From CAYOEV01 sp964403075 (GTDB lineage: Bacteria; Bacteroidota; Bacteroidia; Cytophagales; Cyclobacteriaceae), in contig CAYOEV010000011.1 of NCBI GenBank assembly GCA_964403075.1, positions 1 through 64,000 on the forward strand: a DNA stretch of 64,000 nt, written 5' to 3'. The notes beneath the pieces were generated by a model. The model did no database searches. It was not told the origin of the DNA and saw only the letters and a list, made by a program, of their open reading frames with translations. This document shows positions 44,901 through 53,914 of the stretch, in pieces. The translations under genes and the position numbers were made by a program. Position 1 is the first letter of the stretch. Every line of letters begins with the position of its first letter.

Positions 44901-47900
44901 TTATCGTACAATCAATTTTCTGGAAATAGCACGACTGCCAACCATCATCTTAAGAAAATACAATCCCGGCTCAACTGAGTCTAAATTTAATTCCCACTTG
45001 TTTGAACTCAATTTTTTGAGTTTGAGTGACTGTTGCTTGCCATTGGCATCTTGTAATTTAGCATTTAGCAGGTTGCCGTCAGTCCATATATGGCATACGC
45101 CAAGGCTGGGATTCGGATAGAGTACCAGGTCAACACCTGATTCTACACCCAGGGGCTCGATCTTGATCACCTCAAGGGAGCGGGTGAAAGTTTGGGTGCA
45201 GCCCTGCGCGTTTTGTACAGTCAAAAATACCTCATAGCGACCGGGCGTATCGATCGTCCATTCCACCTGGTGAGCGACCGTCTCAGTTGCACCCAGCTTC
45301 CACGTGTAAGTATTTCCAGCAACCGGATTTATACTCGAATTCCAGGTAACTGGCGTTCCATCCATAAACAGTGTGTCTGTTTCGGACGACCAGTCCAATG
45401 GTATCTCTGAAACATCAAACGCTACCTGCAAAAGGTTACTGGTAATTCCATCTTGAACCAAACGAAGGTAAAATGTGGTATCGGCTGCAATATCCAGGTT
45501 CAATTGCGGGCCTGAGCCAAGTGGCTGTGTACCCAGTGGATCGGCGAAGTAGAGATATTTATCCGCTGGTGTAACAGGCACATAAGTTACAAGCCCCTTA
45601 CAGACCAATTTTCGCTCCATTATCACAGGTTGTTGCTCGATCATTTTCCAATAGGCTCTGGCGGCTTCCATGTTTGCATTCACCTCGTCAGCTGTACTAC
45701 CAAAGGCGATGAAGAACTGTACGGTTCTGTAGCCTTTGGGAGGAATATCACCTGCACGCATCGATACAAGGCCGGCGACATCATTGCCATCTCCTAAAGT
45801 TCCATTGCTTTCGATTGGCGCAGATGTGATAAGGTTTATTTTATCCGTTTCAGACCATTGGGCGGAAATATGCTGTGTATTTCCATCCAGTCCATTCATG
45901 CCCAGGGCATGGTAGTTACTCTCACCCACGACAGCCATTTGCGTCCACGTTCCTCCTTCCTGACTTTGGAAAGTCAATGCCTGCTGTTCGGTATCCCACG
46001 AGACGCGATTGGTATAGTAGGTGTCCAAATCAAAATCGATAAAAAGACCGACATGCATGTCTCTAAGGGTATCGGTGCCAGTATAATTGATGTGGTAAGA
46101 CTGAATTAAAAAATGTGCGCTGTCATGTGTAAAAAAGAATTGTTCCAGATGTAGTTGGTCATCCTGTGTGGTAAAAAAACTCTGAACGGCCGTCTGAGCC
46201 AGTGGATGTCTGGTTGTTTTTATTGGGCGCAATGTCTTGAAGTCTGACGTCCTGAGTGGGACAGAGAAGTTTTCGGGGGCATTGTTGTACATGCGATCGG
46301 GATTGCCTACCAATAACCCCATGTACGGGACCACGAAATTCCCATGGTAATACCCGTGTTCATTGTGCTGATAGTTGGTGCCAGCCCGGGCCAGATCGCC
46401 ATTCCCCGAGATTCCCAGACTAAGCCTGTGGTTGGCAAGAGGGAAATAATCTGGCATGGTACGGAGGGTAACGTGTTGAAAATCTTTGAGGGGGCCATCC
46501 GACATATCAAATCTCAATACCAATTCTGTGTCGGGTGGGGTACTCTCATCGATGACAATGCTCAGGTTTTCTGGTTGACTTTCCAGGGTTGACATGGCAC
46601 CTAAATCCCATTGTAAAGTCAGGCTTCGATAGGGGTCGTCTGTCACAAGCTCAACGGTCCAATGATTAGAAGGGGCTAAGTAGTTGATCCAGTCAAAATT
46701 AATTTGCAAGGTATCCCCCGGAAATGCATAAGTCTCTTGGCGATCGTTTTTCCAGACCATATTTTCTAGTCGTAAAGACTGCGCATTGGCCAACGACACT
46801 GCCCTTTTTACATTGAGTCGACCTTTACCCAACATATTGCGGTAGGTATTGTTGGTACCTATCGCATAAATATCTTCTGTCGTCACCCGCAACTGCTCCA
46901 TCACTTGTTTGGCATTGTAGGCAGGAAATTGATGACGCACAAGTGCTGCTGCGCCTGCTACCTGTGGCGCTGCATAAGAGCTACCATTGTCTGTTCCGTA
47001 GCTGTTACCATTTTTGGTTGAAAAAATACCTACACCTGGAGCCATCAGGTCGATGTGATGAGAAAAGGTGCTGTTGGCCCATTTTTGATCATCCATTTGA
47101 GTGGCGCCAACTGAAAGCACATGATTGAAACTTGCCGGGTAAAAATCCAGGTCGTCAGGCGTATTCCCTGCCGCTGCCACTACCACGACATCGCGCTCAT
47201 TTACGGCATACGCAATTACATCCTGGTAGAATTCGGAATAACCATTTGGTGTACCCCATGATAAATTCAACACTTCGATGCCCTTGTCGGCTGCATACTG
47301 AATGGCTTCGTACAAGCCGGTGCCTTGCAAGCCACTACTGGTGTAACCTTTTAAGGGTACCAGACTGGAGTAATAACCTACTCCGGCCATTCCGGTAAGG
47401 TTGTTAGGCGTGGCACCCGCAATGCCGCCCACGCGGGTGCCATGTGGGTTGCCGTCTGCCTGGGCATCTGCATCCTGATCGGCAAAATCGTATCCTATCC
47501 GGTCATCGGTGTACCCATTTCCATCATTGTCTAAGCCATCCGTCAATTCGGTGGCATTTACCCATAGATTGGCCTGAATATCTTCGTGAGGCAGGTCTAT
47601 TCCGGTGTCTACAATACCAATTCGGATGGCAGGGTCTCCGGTGGTCACCGTCCATGCTTCATGTGCCTGAATTACCTTTAGATAATGCTGTGCGCCACCA
47701 ACAGAATCTGCTTCCGGGTCGTTGGGATAAGCGTTCAACAATTGGTAATCGGGTAATAGCTCAGCTTTTTCAATCCCCGGATAAGTGCGCATGGCCCGTA
47801 CAAAGGCGGATGGATGAACACCTTCTTTTAGCTCAACCCTGTACCAGTTGTCCAGGCTAGATGATATCCCTCGTTGGGTGGGCCGCTCTTTCGATACGCG

Positions 47901-48068
47901 GCGGGCTTTCTGAACCTGCTGAGGCCATGAAATCCCACGCGCATTGGTAGGCCCTTGCTCCCGCTTGACCAGAACGACCCCCGGTGTGTTTCCTTTAAAA
48001 ATTTCTGACTTTTGTCCCCAAGAGACCTGTAATAAATGAAAAAAAACGGAGATGAGTAGGAGTCGCAT
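44901..48068 (-). CDS. Secreted S8 subtilase with T9SS sorting domain
   Basis: Protein of 1055 residues exported by the type IX secretion system. Signal peptide RLLLISVFFHLLQVSWGQ; peptidase S8 domain with catalytic Asp154 (GIVDTGIDL), His209 (DGNPHGTRVGGIAGA) and Ser363 (GSSYAAPQVAGA). Then beta-rich modules including a PKD-like domain near 900-970 (NTYTWKLGATETVAHQVEWT), and a C-terminal type A sorting domain (YPNPSLG near 985, then GLYFLKMMVG and a basic tail). It probably works as a cell-surface or secreted protease. It precedes the two propeller genes on the same strand, 62 bp away. Confidence 0.95.
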   Translation of the reverse strand: MRLLLISVFFHLLQVSWGQKSEIFKGNTPGVVLVKREQGPTNARGISWPQQVQKARRVSKERPTQRGISSSLDNWYRVELKEGVHPSAFVRAMRTYPGIEKAELLPDYQLLNAYPNDPEADSVGGAQHYLKVIQAHEAWTVTTGDPAIRIGIVDTGIDLPHEDIQANLWVNATELTDGLDNDGNGYTDDRIGYDFADQDADAQADGNPHGTRVGGIAGATPNNLTGMAGVGYYSSLVPLKGYTSSGLQGTGLYEAIQYAADKGIEVLNLSWGTPNGYSEFYQDVIAYAVNERDVVVVAAAGNTPDDLDFYPASFNHVLSVGATQMDDQKWANSTFSHHIDLMAPGVGIFSTKNGNSYGTDNGSSYAAPQVAGAAALVRHQFPAYNAKQVMEQLRVTTEDIYAIGTNNTYRNMLGKGRLNVKRAVSLANAQSLRLENMVWKNDRQETYAFPGDTLQINFDWINYLAPSNHWTVELVTDDPYRSLTLQWDLGAMSTLESQPENLSIVIDESTPPDTELVLRFDMSDGPLKDFQHVTLRTMPDYFPLANHRLSLGISGNGDLARAGTNYQHNEHGYYHGNFVVPYMGLLVGNPDRMYNNAPENFSVPLRTSDFKTLRPIKTTRHPLAQTAVQSFFTTQDDQLHLEQFFFTHDSAHFLIQSYHINYTGTDTLRDMHVGLFIDFDLDTYYTNRVSWDTEQQALTFQSQEGGTWTQMAVVGESNYHALGMNGLDGNTQHISAQWSETDKINLITSAPIESNGTLGDGNDVAGLVSMRAGDIPPKGYRTVQFFIAFGSTADEVNANMEAARAYWKMIEQQPVIMERKLVCKGLVTYVPVTPADKYLYFADPLGTQPLGSGPQLNLDIAADTTFYLRLVQDGITSNLLQVAFDVSEIPLDWSSETDTLFMDGTPVTWNSSINPVAGNTYTWKLGATETVAHQVEWTIDTPGRYEVFLTVQNAQGCTQTFTRSLEVIKIEPLGVESGVDLVLYPNPSLGVCHIWTDGNLLNAKLQDANGKQQSLKLKKLSSNKWELNLDSVEPGLYFLKMMVGSRAISRKLIVR

Positions 48069-48117
48069 GCTGATTAAACTGTTCTTAAACTAAACAACAA
48101 CCGTACCTAATGGCCGA

Positions 48118-48553
48118 TCAATTTGAACGTTCTGAGGAGAAGCCCTCTGCCTGTTCTTTTTTAATTTGAGAATCTTGGTAAAAGACATAGATCGAATATA
48201 CCCCAAGTGCAGTACCCAAGGGGATACTNNNNNNNNNNACTGAACAGGCTTAAAATACCGGCTATGAGGCAAACCACGAGGCCCCAGTTTTTCTTTGATA
48301 CGAGGCCGATTCCACCTACAATGGAAGGAATGGCTGCCAAGAGTCCGATAAATACAATAATGGCCTGAATACCCCCTAAAACCAGGCCGACTCCCAAGGC
48401 TTCTTCTGTCCCTGCTTCACGGGCCACTTCTTCTTCTATGAAAGGTGAAAAAGATGAGAATGCGAATACCACGATCAACATAATAATTAATGCAAACCCG
48501 CCATAAACGATGTGGAGTATACCTAAGAGTTTCTTGTGTGCATCAAGTGTCAT
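48118..48553 (-). CDS. Small membrane protein interrupted by an assembly gap
   Basis: Membrane protein with at least three hydrophobic helices (LLGILHIVYGGFALIIMLIV; IVFIGLLAAIPSIVGGIGLV; LGTALGVYSIYVFY). Ten N at 48229-48238 interrupt it. Flanks share ACT (minus strand AGT); merging them gives ILSLFS-IPLGTALGVYSIYVFY and a 140-residue protein ending ...AEGFSSERSN, with stop at 48118. With the N left in place the frame shifts and ends wrongly. The ATG at 48553 is 2 bp after the folA stop, so they share an operon. Function unknown. Confidence 0.78.
48229..48238. other. Assembly gap (10 N) inside a small membrane-protein gene
   Basis: The left flank ends in GGATACT and the right flank starts ACTGAAC; they share ACT. 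Collapsing the gap to one ACT restores a continuous frame with a conserved-looking hydrophobic C-terminus, so the gap probably represents no missing bases. Confidence 0.93.
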
Positions 48554-48555
48554 CT

Positions 48556-49053
48556 TTATTTTTTTTGATAAGTTACAAAATCGAAGGCAAAAGCGTGTCG
48601 CCCGTCTCGTGGATGGTGCTGTCGATTGACTTCCTGCCATTCGGGACCTAATATTGGAAAAAAGGTGTCGCCCTCAATGACCTCTTTAATTTCTGTGAGG
48701 TAAATCTGGCTGGCGTAAGCCATTCCCAATCGGTATATCTCACCTCCTCCAATAATGAAGCATTCTTTTTCTCCATTGGTCTCGGCAAATGCCAGCGCCG
48801 TATCCAGATCGTTGAATACCTGTGCGCCAACCAGCTTCAAATCCGTCTTGCGGGTGACCACCAGATTGGGTCTATCGGGAAGGGGACGAAACCTGGAGGG
48901 CAGTGATTCCCAGTTTTTTCTACCCATGACCACATGGTGCCCACGTGTCGTATTTTTAAAAAATTCGAAATCATCTGGTAAGTGCCAGGGCAGGTCTTTA
49001 TTTCTTCCGATAACCCGGTTCTCACTACTTGCTGCAATCATGGAAATTTTCAT
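48556..49053 (-). CDS. folA: Dihydrofolate reductase
   Basis: Reduces dihydrofolate to tetrahydrofolate with NADPH. The 165-residue protein has the N-terminal MIAASSENRVIGRNKDLPWHLPDD (shortened: SSENRVIGRNKDLPWHLPDD), the NADPH motif VVMGRKNWESLP with its GxxxxxS-type turn, and ECFIIGGGEIYRLG. The active-site Asp is in the LPDD motif. Length is normal. It is followed after 2 bp by a small membrane protein, which may be translated with it. Divergent from a short ORF at 49099. Confidence 0.97.
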   Translation of the reverse strand: MKISMIAASSENRVIGRNKDLPWHLPDDFEFFKNTTRGHHVVMGRKNWESLPSRFRPLPDRPNLVVTRKTDLKLVGAQVFNDLDTALAFAETNGEKECFIIGGGEIYRLGMAYASQIYLTEIKEVIEGDTFFPILGPEWQEVNRQHHPRDGRHAFAFDFVTYQKK

Positions 49054-49098
49054 AACCGTTTTAAAAAAATCTGCGTTTATTATTTTAATTATTTGACT

Positions 49099-49254
49099 AT
49101 GCCGCTCACTTTAACATTTATCATACTACTGGCTATCTTCGGAAATTTCGGTATTGCACGATACAAACAGACCGAAGTGGCACAATGGGTAATGCTTTCC
49201 TTGCTGGTAGGACCTTTGTCATGGCCTTTTCAGTGGAATGCCTCTGAGGATTGA
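49099..49254 (+). CDS. Short hydrophobic protein (51 residues)
   Basis: Small ORF, starting ATG 46 bp from the divergent folA start. It has a hydrophobic helix (LTFIILLAIFGNFGIA), a polar turn (RYKQTEVAQW), and a second hydrophobic segment (VMLSLLVGPLSWPF). Composition looks like a real small membrane protein rather than random translation, but there is no family evidence. Its 3' end overlaps the convergent fmt gene by 25 nt. Confidence 0.45.
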   Translation: MPLTLTFIILLAIFGNFGIARYKQTEVAQWVMLSLLVGPLSWPFQWNASED

Positions 49255-50177
49255 TGACCTCTGAGAAAGGTGGCCACATCCATTCTGCGTTTACCCGCTA
49301 GTTGCAACTCTTTCAGTAGGAGCCATCCATCGCTTGTTTTTACATACAGCTGGTCATCCGCGCGATGGTAGTCACCCGGTTTTAAGTCGTGACTGACGTG
49401 GGTAGGATCAGCTTTTTCTGCCGAATAGATCTTCAAAACCTGCCCCTGAAACAGTGTCCAGGCCCCGGGATTTGGTGCCAATCCCCTAATAAAGTGGTGC
49501 AGCATTTCAGCCGACCGATGCCAATCTATTCTCATGTCCTCTTTGAATAATTTCGGCGCTTGTTTTATCTGCTTACCAGGCGTCTGAGGAAGCAGGTCTG
49601 GCGTTTCCCCGGTTGCCAACATTCGAACAGTTGCCACCATCAGGTCGGCGCCCTCTTTCATTAGGCGATCGTGAAGGGTGCCCGCATTGTCGGATGCCAG
49701 AATAGGTACTTCTTTTCTGAGCAAAATATGGCCCGTGTCAATGGCATGGGTCAATTTGAAAGTGGTAACACCTGTCTGCGTTTCTCCATTCATGATGGCC
49801 CAATTTATGGGCGCAGCTCCCCGATAATTCGGCAATAGCGAAGCATGTAAATTATAGGTGCCCATGGGTGGCAGATTCCAAACAACTTCGGGAAGCATTC
49901 TAAATGCGACCACAATCTGAACATCCGCGTGATAGCTCCGCAAGGATGCTAAAAATGTATCACCTTTCAAATTGGTAGGTTGGAGCACAGGAATTTTGTG
50001 ATTTTCAGCTAGCGTCTTGACTGCACTGGGCTGCAATTTTCGCCCCCGACCTTTCGGGCGATCGGGCGCGGTGATTACCGCGACAATATTAAACCCCTCC
50101 TCAACTAGGACATTGAGACTGCAGGCGGCAAATTCCGGCGTACCCAGAAAAACTATGCGCAGTGTTTTATTCGGCAT
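49230..50177 (-). CDS. fmt: Methionyl-tRNA formyltransferase
   Basis: Formylates initiator Met-tRNA. The 315-residue protein has the N-terminal formyl-transferase domain with GTPEFAACSLNVL, PDRPKGRGRKLQPS (the basic tRNA-contact loop) and the active-site NLHASLLPNYRGAAPINWAI, then a C-terminal OB domain. Length is standard. Its start overlaps the NamZ-like gene's stop by 11 nt, so they are cotranscribed. This is consistent with many Bacteroidota where fmt lies in mixed operons. Confidence 0.97.
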   Translation of the reverse strand: MPNKTLRIVFLGTPEFAACSLNVLVEEGFNIVAVITAPDRPKGRGRKLQPSAVKTLAENHKIPVLQPTNLKGDTFLASLRSYHADVQIVVAFRMLPEVVWNLPPMGTYNLHASLLPNYRGAAPINWAIMNGETQTGVTTFKLTHAIDTGHILLRKEVPILASDNAGTLHDRLMKEGADLMVATVRMLATGETPDLLPQTPGKQIKQAPKLFKEDMRIDWHRSAEMLHHFIRGLAPNPGAWTLFQGQVLKIYSAEKADPTHVSHDLKPGDYHRADDQLYVKTSDGWLLLKELQLAGKRRMDVATFLRGHQSSEAFH

Positions 50178-51348
50178 ACAACAAGTATTGTTTTCTCAAT
50201 TTCCGGTAAGCTTCAAGTTGTGGTTGCCAGGAAGCCTGAATAGTGGCCGCATCATGACCTAAACGTATTTGATCTGCCAGATCTCCTGCCAATTTGTAGA
50301 AATAAGGTTTGAAAAAGTTTTTCGGTTCGCCCATGGTTCGGTAAACGTCTACAAGTGTTTCAATTTGGAACCGGTAGTTGATGGGTTGGTCTTTAAAGGA
50401 AATACCATAACAGGTTTGACCTTTGTATTTGGGTTCACTGGCGCCTTCTAAAGGTTGAGGCACAAAAGCATGGGTAGTATCCGGAAAATCAGGATGGCCT
50501 ATTTGTTGAAAAGGGGCAGGGGTGCCGCGGCCGACAGATAAAATGGTACCCTCGAAAAGGCAAAGTGAGGGATATAACGCGATGCTTCTGGCATTAGGTA
50601 AGTTCGGCGAAGGCCTCACCGGTAGATCATAGATCGCTTGGTGGTGCCAACCTGTCATGGGTATAACTTTAAGTTGAACTTTGAGGTTGTCGGCTAACCA
50701 ACCTTCCTCATTAATCATTTTGGCCAATTCGCCAACAGTTAAACCATGGACTACGGGAATCGGGTGAAGACCGACGAAGGAGCGTTGATCAGGTCGTAAA
50801 AAGGGACCATCAACGTAACTTCCATTTGGGTTGGGCCGATCCAGAACAATGAATGGAATTCTTTTTTGCGCACATGCTTCCATCATGTAGTGCATGGTGC
50901 TGATATAGGTGTAGAACCGCGCACCAACATCCTGAATATCGAATAGCACTATATCGAGACCTTCCAAATCTTCCGGATCAGGCCTACGTTTCTCACCAAA
51001 AAGGGAAACCATTGAATAGCTGGCTGTCTCACGGGAAGCAACTTTTTCTCCGGCATCTGCCGTACCCTGAAATCCATGTTCTGGCGTGAATACTACCGGA
51101 ACATGTACTCCCAGGGCAATGAGGGTGTCGAGTAGGTGAGACTGGCCAATACGTGACGAATGATTGACCAACAGGCCAACATTTTTTCCCTCCATTAGGG
51201 GAAGATACAGGCGCATTCGCTCGGCACCCAACTTCAAATGGGTCGTGTCCGCATTCAAATGAAAAAATTTAACCGATGTATCAGCTTCAATGACCGGCTG
51301 GCAGCTCAGAAATAAAACAATAATGGTAAGGATAAAGGGGCTGTTCAT
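50167..51348 (-). CDS. NamZ-type exo-muramidase (DUF1343), lipoprotein
   Basis: DUF1343 protein of 393 residues. The family includes the Bacillus exo-beta-N-acetylmuramidase NamZ (GH171), which removes N-acetylmuramic acid from peptidoglycan fragments. Diagnostic stretches are GLLVNHSSRIGQSHLLDT, VFTPEHGFQGTADAG, DIVLFDIQDVGARFYTYI and DRPNPNGSYVDGPF. The N-terminus has a lipobox (FLSC, Cys16), so the enzyme is probably membrane-anchored in the periplasm and takes part in cell-wall recycling. It overlaps fmt by 11 nt and starts 34 bp from the divergent permease gene. Confidence 0.92.
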   Translation of the reverse strand: MNSPFILTIIVLFLSCQPVIEADTSVKFFHLNADTTHLKLGAERMRLYLPLMEGKNVGLLVNHSSRIGQSHLLDTLIALGVHVPVVFTPEHGFQGTADAGEKVASRETASYSMVSLFGEKRRPDPEDLEGLDIVLFDIQDVGARFYTYISTMHYMMEACAQKRIPFIVLDRPNPNGSYVDGPFLRPDQRSFVGLHPIPVVHGLTVGELAKMINEEGWLADNLKVQLKVIPMTGWHHQAIYDLPVRPSPNLPNARSIALYPSLCLFEGTILSVGRGTPAPFQQIGHPDFPDTTHAFVPQPLEGASEPKYKGQTCYGISFKDQPINYRFQIETLVDVYRTMGEPKNFFKPYFYKLAGDLADQIRLGHDAATIQASWQPQLEAYRKLRKQYLLYAE

Positions 51349-51382
51349 TCTGTTAATATTGCAGAGTACAAAAATATTGTTT

Positions 51383-52600
51383 TTGAATCTTTCCTACTAC
51401 CTGGCCAAACGAATCAATGGAAGCAGCTCCGGTGCTTTTTCAGCTGCAGTACATCGCATAGCGGTATGGAGCACTGCAATCAGTTTGGCCACTTTGATAT
51501 TGGCTTTTGGTATACTTTACGGTTTTCAGGGAGCCATAAAAGAAAAGGTATTCCAGTTGGCCGGACACTTATCGGTCACCAAATACACTTTCTCTGGTTC
51601 CTTTGAGGATACTCCAATTATTTACAATGATTCACTGCTAACTTTTCTAAAAAACCAGCCACATGTCGAACAGATTCAACCGTTCGCATGGAAGGCGGGC
51701 CTGCTACAATCTGATGAAACCATCCAGGGAGTCATCTTAAAGGGAGTAACTAAAAATTTTGATGCGGCCTCTTTTCAAAGTCAGATGATCGATGGGAGAT
51801 TCATCCATTTTCCCACCGCAGGCTATGGCCGTGAAATTGCATTGAGCAAACGAATTGCGAACCAACTAGACGTAAAGTTGGGTGATGAACTCGTATTGTA
51901 TTTTCTGCAACAACCACCGCGATACCGTAAATTAACCGTTGCTGGTATTTATGAGACTGGGTTAGAAGAGTTCGATGACCATGTCATTTATGGAGATTTG
52001 GCACTTATCCAACGGATCAATGGTTGGGGTGAAGATCAGGTGAGCGGGGTGGAACTGCGCCTTGTAGATGAAACCCAAATTACTAAAACTGAATCTAGTC
52101 TGTACGAAGGACTAGGCCTAAAATTAAATGCAACCAGTGCCTACAGACAATACCCTCAGATTTTTGATTGGTTGGAATTGTTATCCAGAAATGTGTTACT
52201 TATCCTGGTGGTTATTTTGTTGCTGGCTGTTTTTGGAATGATATCTATGGTATTGATTTTAATAATGGAACGTACCCACATGATTGGAATGCTCAAAGCT
52301 TTGGGTGCCTCCAATAGTGTAATTCGTAGAATTTTTATGCACGCTGGAATTTCTTTGATCTTCCGTGGCCTGCTGTTGGGTAATTTGGTAGGGCTTGGCC
52401 TTTGTGCCGTGCAATACTACTTCCGGTTATTGCCTTTGGATCCGGTGAATTACTACATCAACCATGTACCCATTGCCTTCGATTGGGTGACCATTGTAGG
52501 ACTGAATTTATTACTTGCCTCGACCATTGGACTGACTTTATTGGTACCAGTGATGGTGATTAGCGGGGTGAGACCCATACAAGCCATTCGGTTTGATTAA
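51383..52600 (+). CDS. FtsX/LolC-like ABC transporter permease
   Basis: Permease of about 405 residues with one N-terminal helix (RIAVWSTAISLATLILAFGI), a large periplasmic domain (about 60-285) and three C-terminal helices (ILVVILLLAVFGMISMVLIL; ISLIFRGLLLGNLVGLGLC; IVGLNLLLASTIGLTLLVPV). It ends SGVRPIQAIRFD, typical of LolC/LolE/MacB-type permeases. It may work in lipoprotein release or export with an ATPase encoded elsewhere. I chose the TTG at 51383: the family normally starts at NLSYYLAKRI, and the longer frame from 51290 would run into the divergent NamZ gene. Convergent 4-nt overlap with the next gene. Confidence 0.88.
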   Translation: MNLSYYLAKRINGSSSGAFSAAVHRIAVWSTAISLATLILAFGILYGFQGAIKEKVFQLAGHLSVTKYTFSGSFEDTPIIYNDSLLTFLKNQPHVEQIQPFAWKAGLLQSDETIQGVILKGVTKNFDAASFQSQMIDGRFIHFPTAGYGREIALSKRIANQLDVKLGDELVLYFLQQPPRYRKLTVAGIYETGLEEFDDHVIYGDLALIQRINGWGEDQVSGVELRLVDETQITKTESSLYEGLGLKLNATSAYRQYPQIFDWLELLSRNVLLILVVILLLAVFGMISMVLILIMERTHMIGMLKALGASNSVIRRIFMHAGISLIFRGLLLGNLVGLGLCAVQYYFRLLPLDPVNYYINHVPIAFDWVTIVGLNLLLASTIGLTLLVPVMVISGVRPIQAIRFD

Positions 52601-53343
52601 AACTGCGATGGACGGAATTTTCTAAAAAAACTTTGTATTTTAATTTCCAACACGCCGATGATGGCTTCACGAAAAATGCCCGTATTCATTTTGGATTGAC
52701 CCTTTGTCCGGTCGGTGAATACTATGGGTACCTCAACTACCTTGAAGCCATGTTTCCAAGACAGGAATTTCATTTCTATCTGAAAGGCATAGCCGATAAA
52801 ATTGATTCGGTCCAAATCAATGGTTGTCAACACCCTTCTCCGATAGCATTTAAATCCGGCCGTGGTATCCCGAAAAGGCATGCCGGTAATCAATCTCACA
52901 TACCAGCTTGCAAAATAAGACATCAATACCCGTCCCATTGGCCAATTTACCACATTTACCCCTTGGATGTATCTCGAACCTATGGCCACATCAGCCCCCT
53001 GTTCACAAGCCCAGAGTAGTTCCGGCAGGTCTTTCGGATTGTGGGAGAAATCTGCATCCATTTCGAAAATAAAATCGTATCCGTGTAATAGAGCAAATCG
53101 GAATCCGGCAATGTACGCAGTACCCAACCCACTTTTTTCTTTGCGCTGAATTAGAAACAGCCGCCGACCCCAATCTTTCTGCAAGACCTGCACGGCTTCT
53201 GCCGTACCGTCCGGAGAATTATCATCTACGATCAACAGGTGAAACTGCTCCTCCAATTCCAGCACGTGGACGATGACCTCCCGAATATTTTCAATTTCAT
53301 TATAGGTGGGGATGATTACCAGTTTTGATAAGGGCTCTTCCAA
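52597..53343 (-). CDS. Polyprenol-phosphate sugar transferase (GT2, DPM1-like)
   Basis: Family-2 glycosyltransferase of 248 residues that moves a hexose from a nucleotide to a polyprenol phosphate. Motifs: IPTYNEIENI (N-term), VDDNSPDGTAEAV, the metal-binding EMDADFSHNP and the later DTTAGFKCYRR plus the GKRLI-type SKMNTGIFREA. It closely matches bacterial and archaeal polyprenol-monophosphomannose synthases. No C-terminal membrane domain. It is divergent from the GmhB-like gene by 25 bp and overlaps the permease gene's end by 4 nt. Confidence 0.94.
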   Translation of the reverse strand: MEEPLSKLVIIPTYNEIENIREVIVHVLELEEQFHLLIVDDNSPDGTAEAVQVLQKDWGRRLFLIQRKEKSGLGTAYIAGFRFALLHGYDFIFEMDADFSHNPKDLPELLWACEQGADVAIGSRYIQGVNVVNWPMGRVLMSYFASWYVRLITGMPFRDTTAGFKCYRRRVLTTIDLDRINFIGYAFQIEMKFLSWKHGFKVVEVPIVFTDRTKGQSKMNTGIFREAIIGVLEIKIQSFFRKFRPSQF

Positions 53344-53368
53344 TGGATTGGCTAATTTGGCATCAAAG

Positions 53369-53914
53369 ATGAAAATTAAAACGGACTCGGTGTCGACAGG
53401 TTGGGAAAAAAAGGCCGTATTTCTGGATCGTGACGGTATCCTTAATGAGGAAATTGGGGATTACATCATGCGCCATGAAGAGTTTGTGGTAGTCGACGAT
53501 ATTATTGAGGTGCTTCGGCAGCTAAAAGACCATGGGTACTATCTGATAGTTGTTACCAATCAGGCAGGCATTGCCAAAGGATTATATGGTCACGAGTTGG
53601 TAAACCAGCTGCATGCAGTATTCCAGCAGGCCTCAGGAAATTTGATTGATCACTTTTATTATGCACCGGGCCATCCGATGCGTAGTGAATCACTTAGCCG
53701 CAAGCCGGACTCTTTAATGTTTGAAAAAGGCTTGGCAAAATTTAAGTTGGATCCGAGTGAATGCTGGATGATAGGCGATAAAGAAAGAGACATTGCACCA
53801 GCCCAAAAGTTAGGTATGCATACCATTCGTTTGTTGTTGAAACCAGATGAAACCGCTGCCGAATATAGCATAGATGCAGTGCGAAGGATACCCGAGATTA
53901 TTTTGCATCAATAA
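53369..53914 (+). CDS. HAD-IIIA phosphatase, GmhB-like
   Basis: Phosphatase of 181 residues of the histidinol-phosphatase/GmhB type. Catalytic Asp20 and Asp22 in AVFLDRDGILNEEIGDY, motif II VVTNQAGIAKG, the substrate and zinc loop YYAPGHPMRSE with partly conserved residues, and motif IV WMIGDKERDIAPA. In the family this removes the 7-phosphate of heptose bisphosphates for ADP-heptose synthesis. The cysteines of the usual zinc loop are missing, so it may bind no zinc. The ATG at 53369 is preferred to 53306, which lies in the divergent gene. Confidence 0.9.
   Translation: MKIKTDSVSTGWEKKAVFLDRDGILNEEIGDYIMRHEEFVVVDDIIEVLRQLKDHGYYLIVVTNQAGIAKGLYGHELVNQLHAVFQQASGNLIDHFYYAPGHPMRSESLSRKPDSLMFEKGLAKFKLDPSECWMIGDKERDIAPAQKLGMHTIRLLLKPDETAAEYSIDAVRRIPEIILHQ

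Noticed and set aside
48090..48272. Alternative reading frame across the second gap
   Set aside because: It only appears if the ten N are counted as real bases; merging the shared ACT gives a better protein in another frame.
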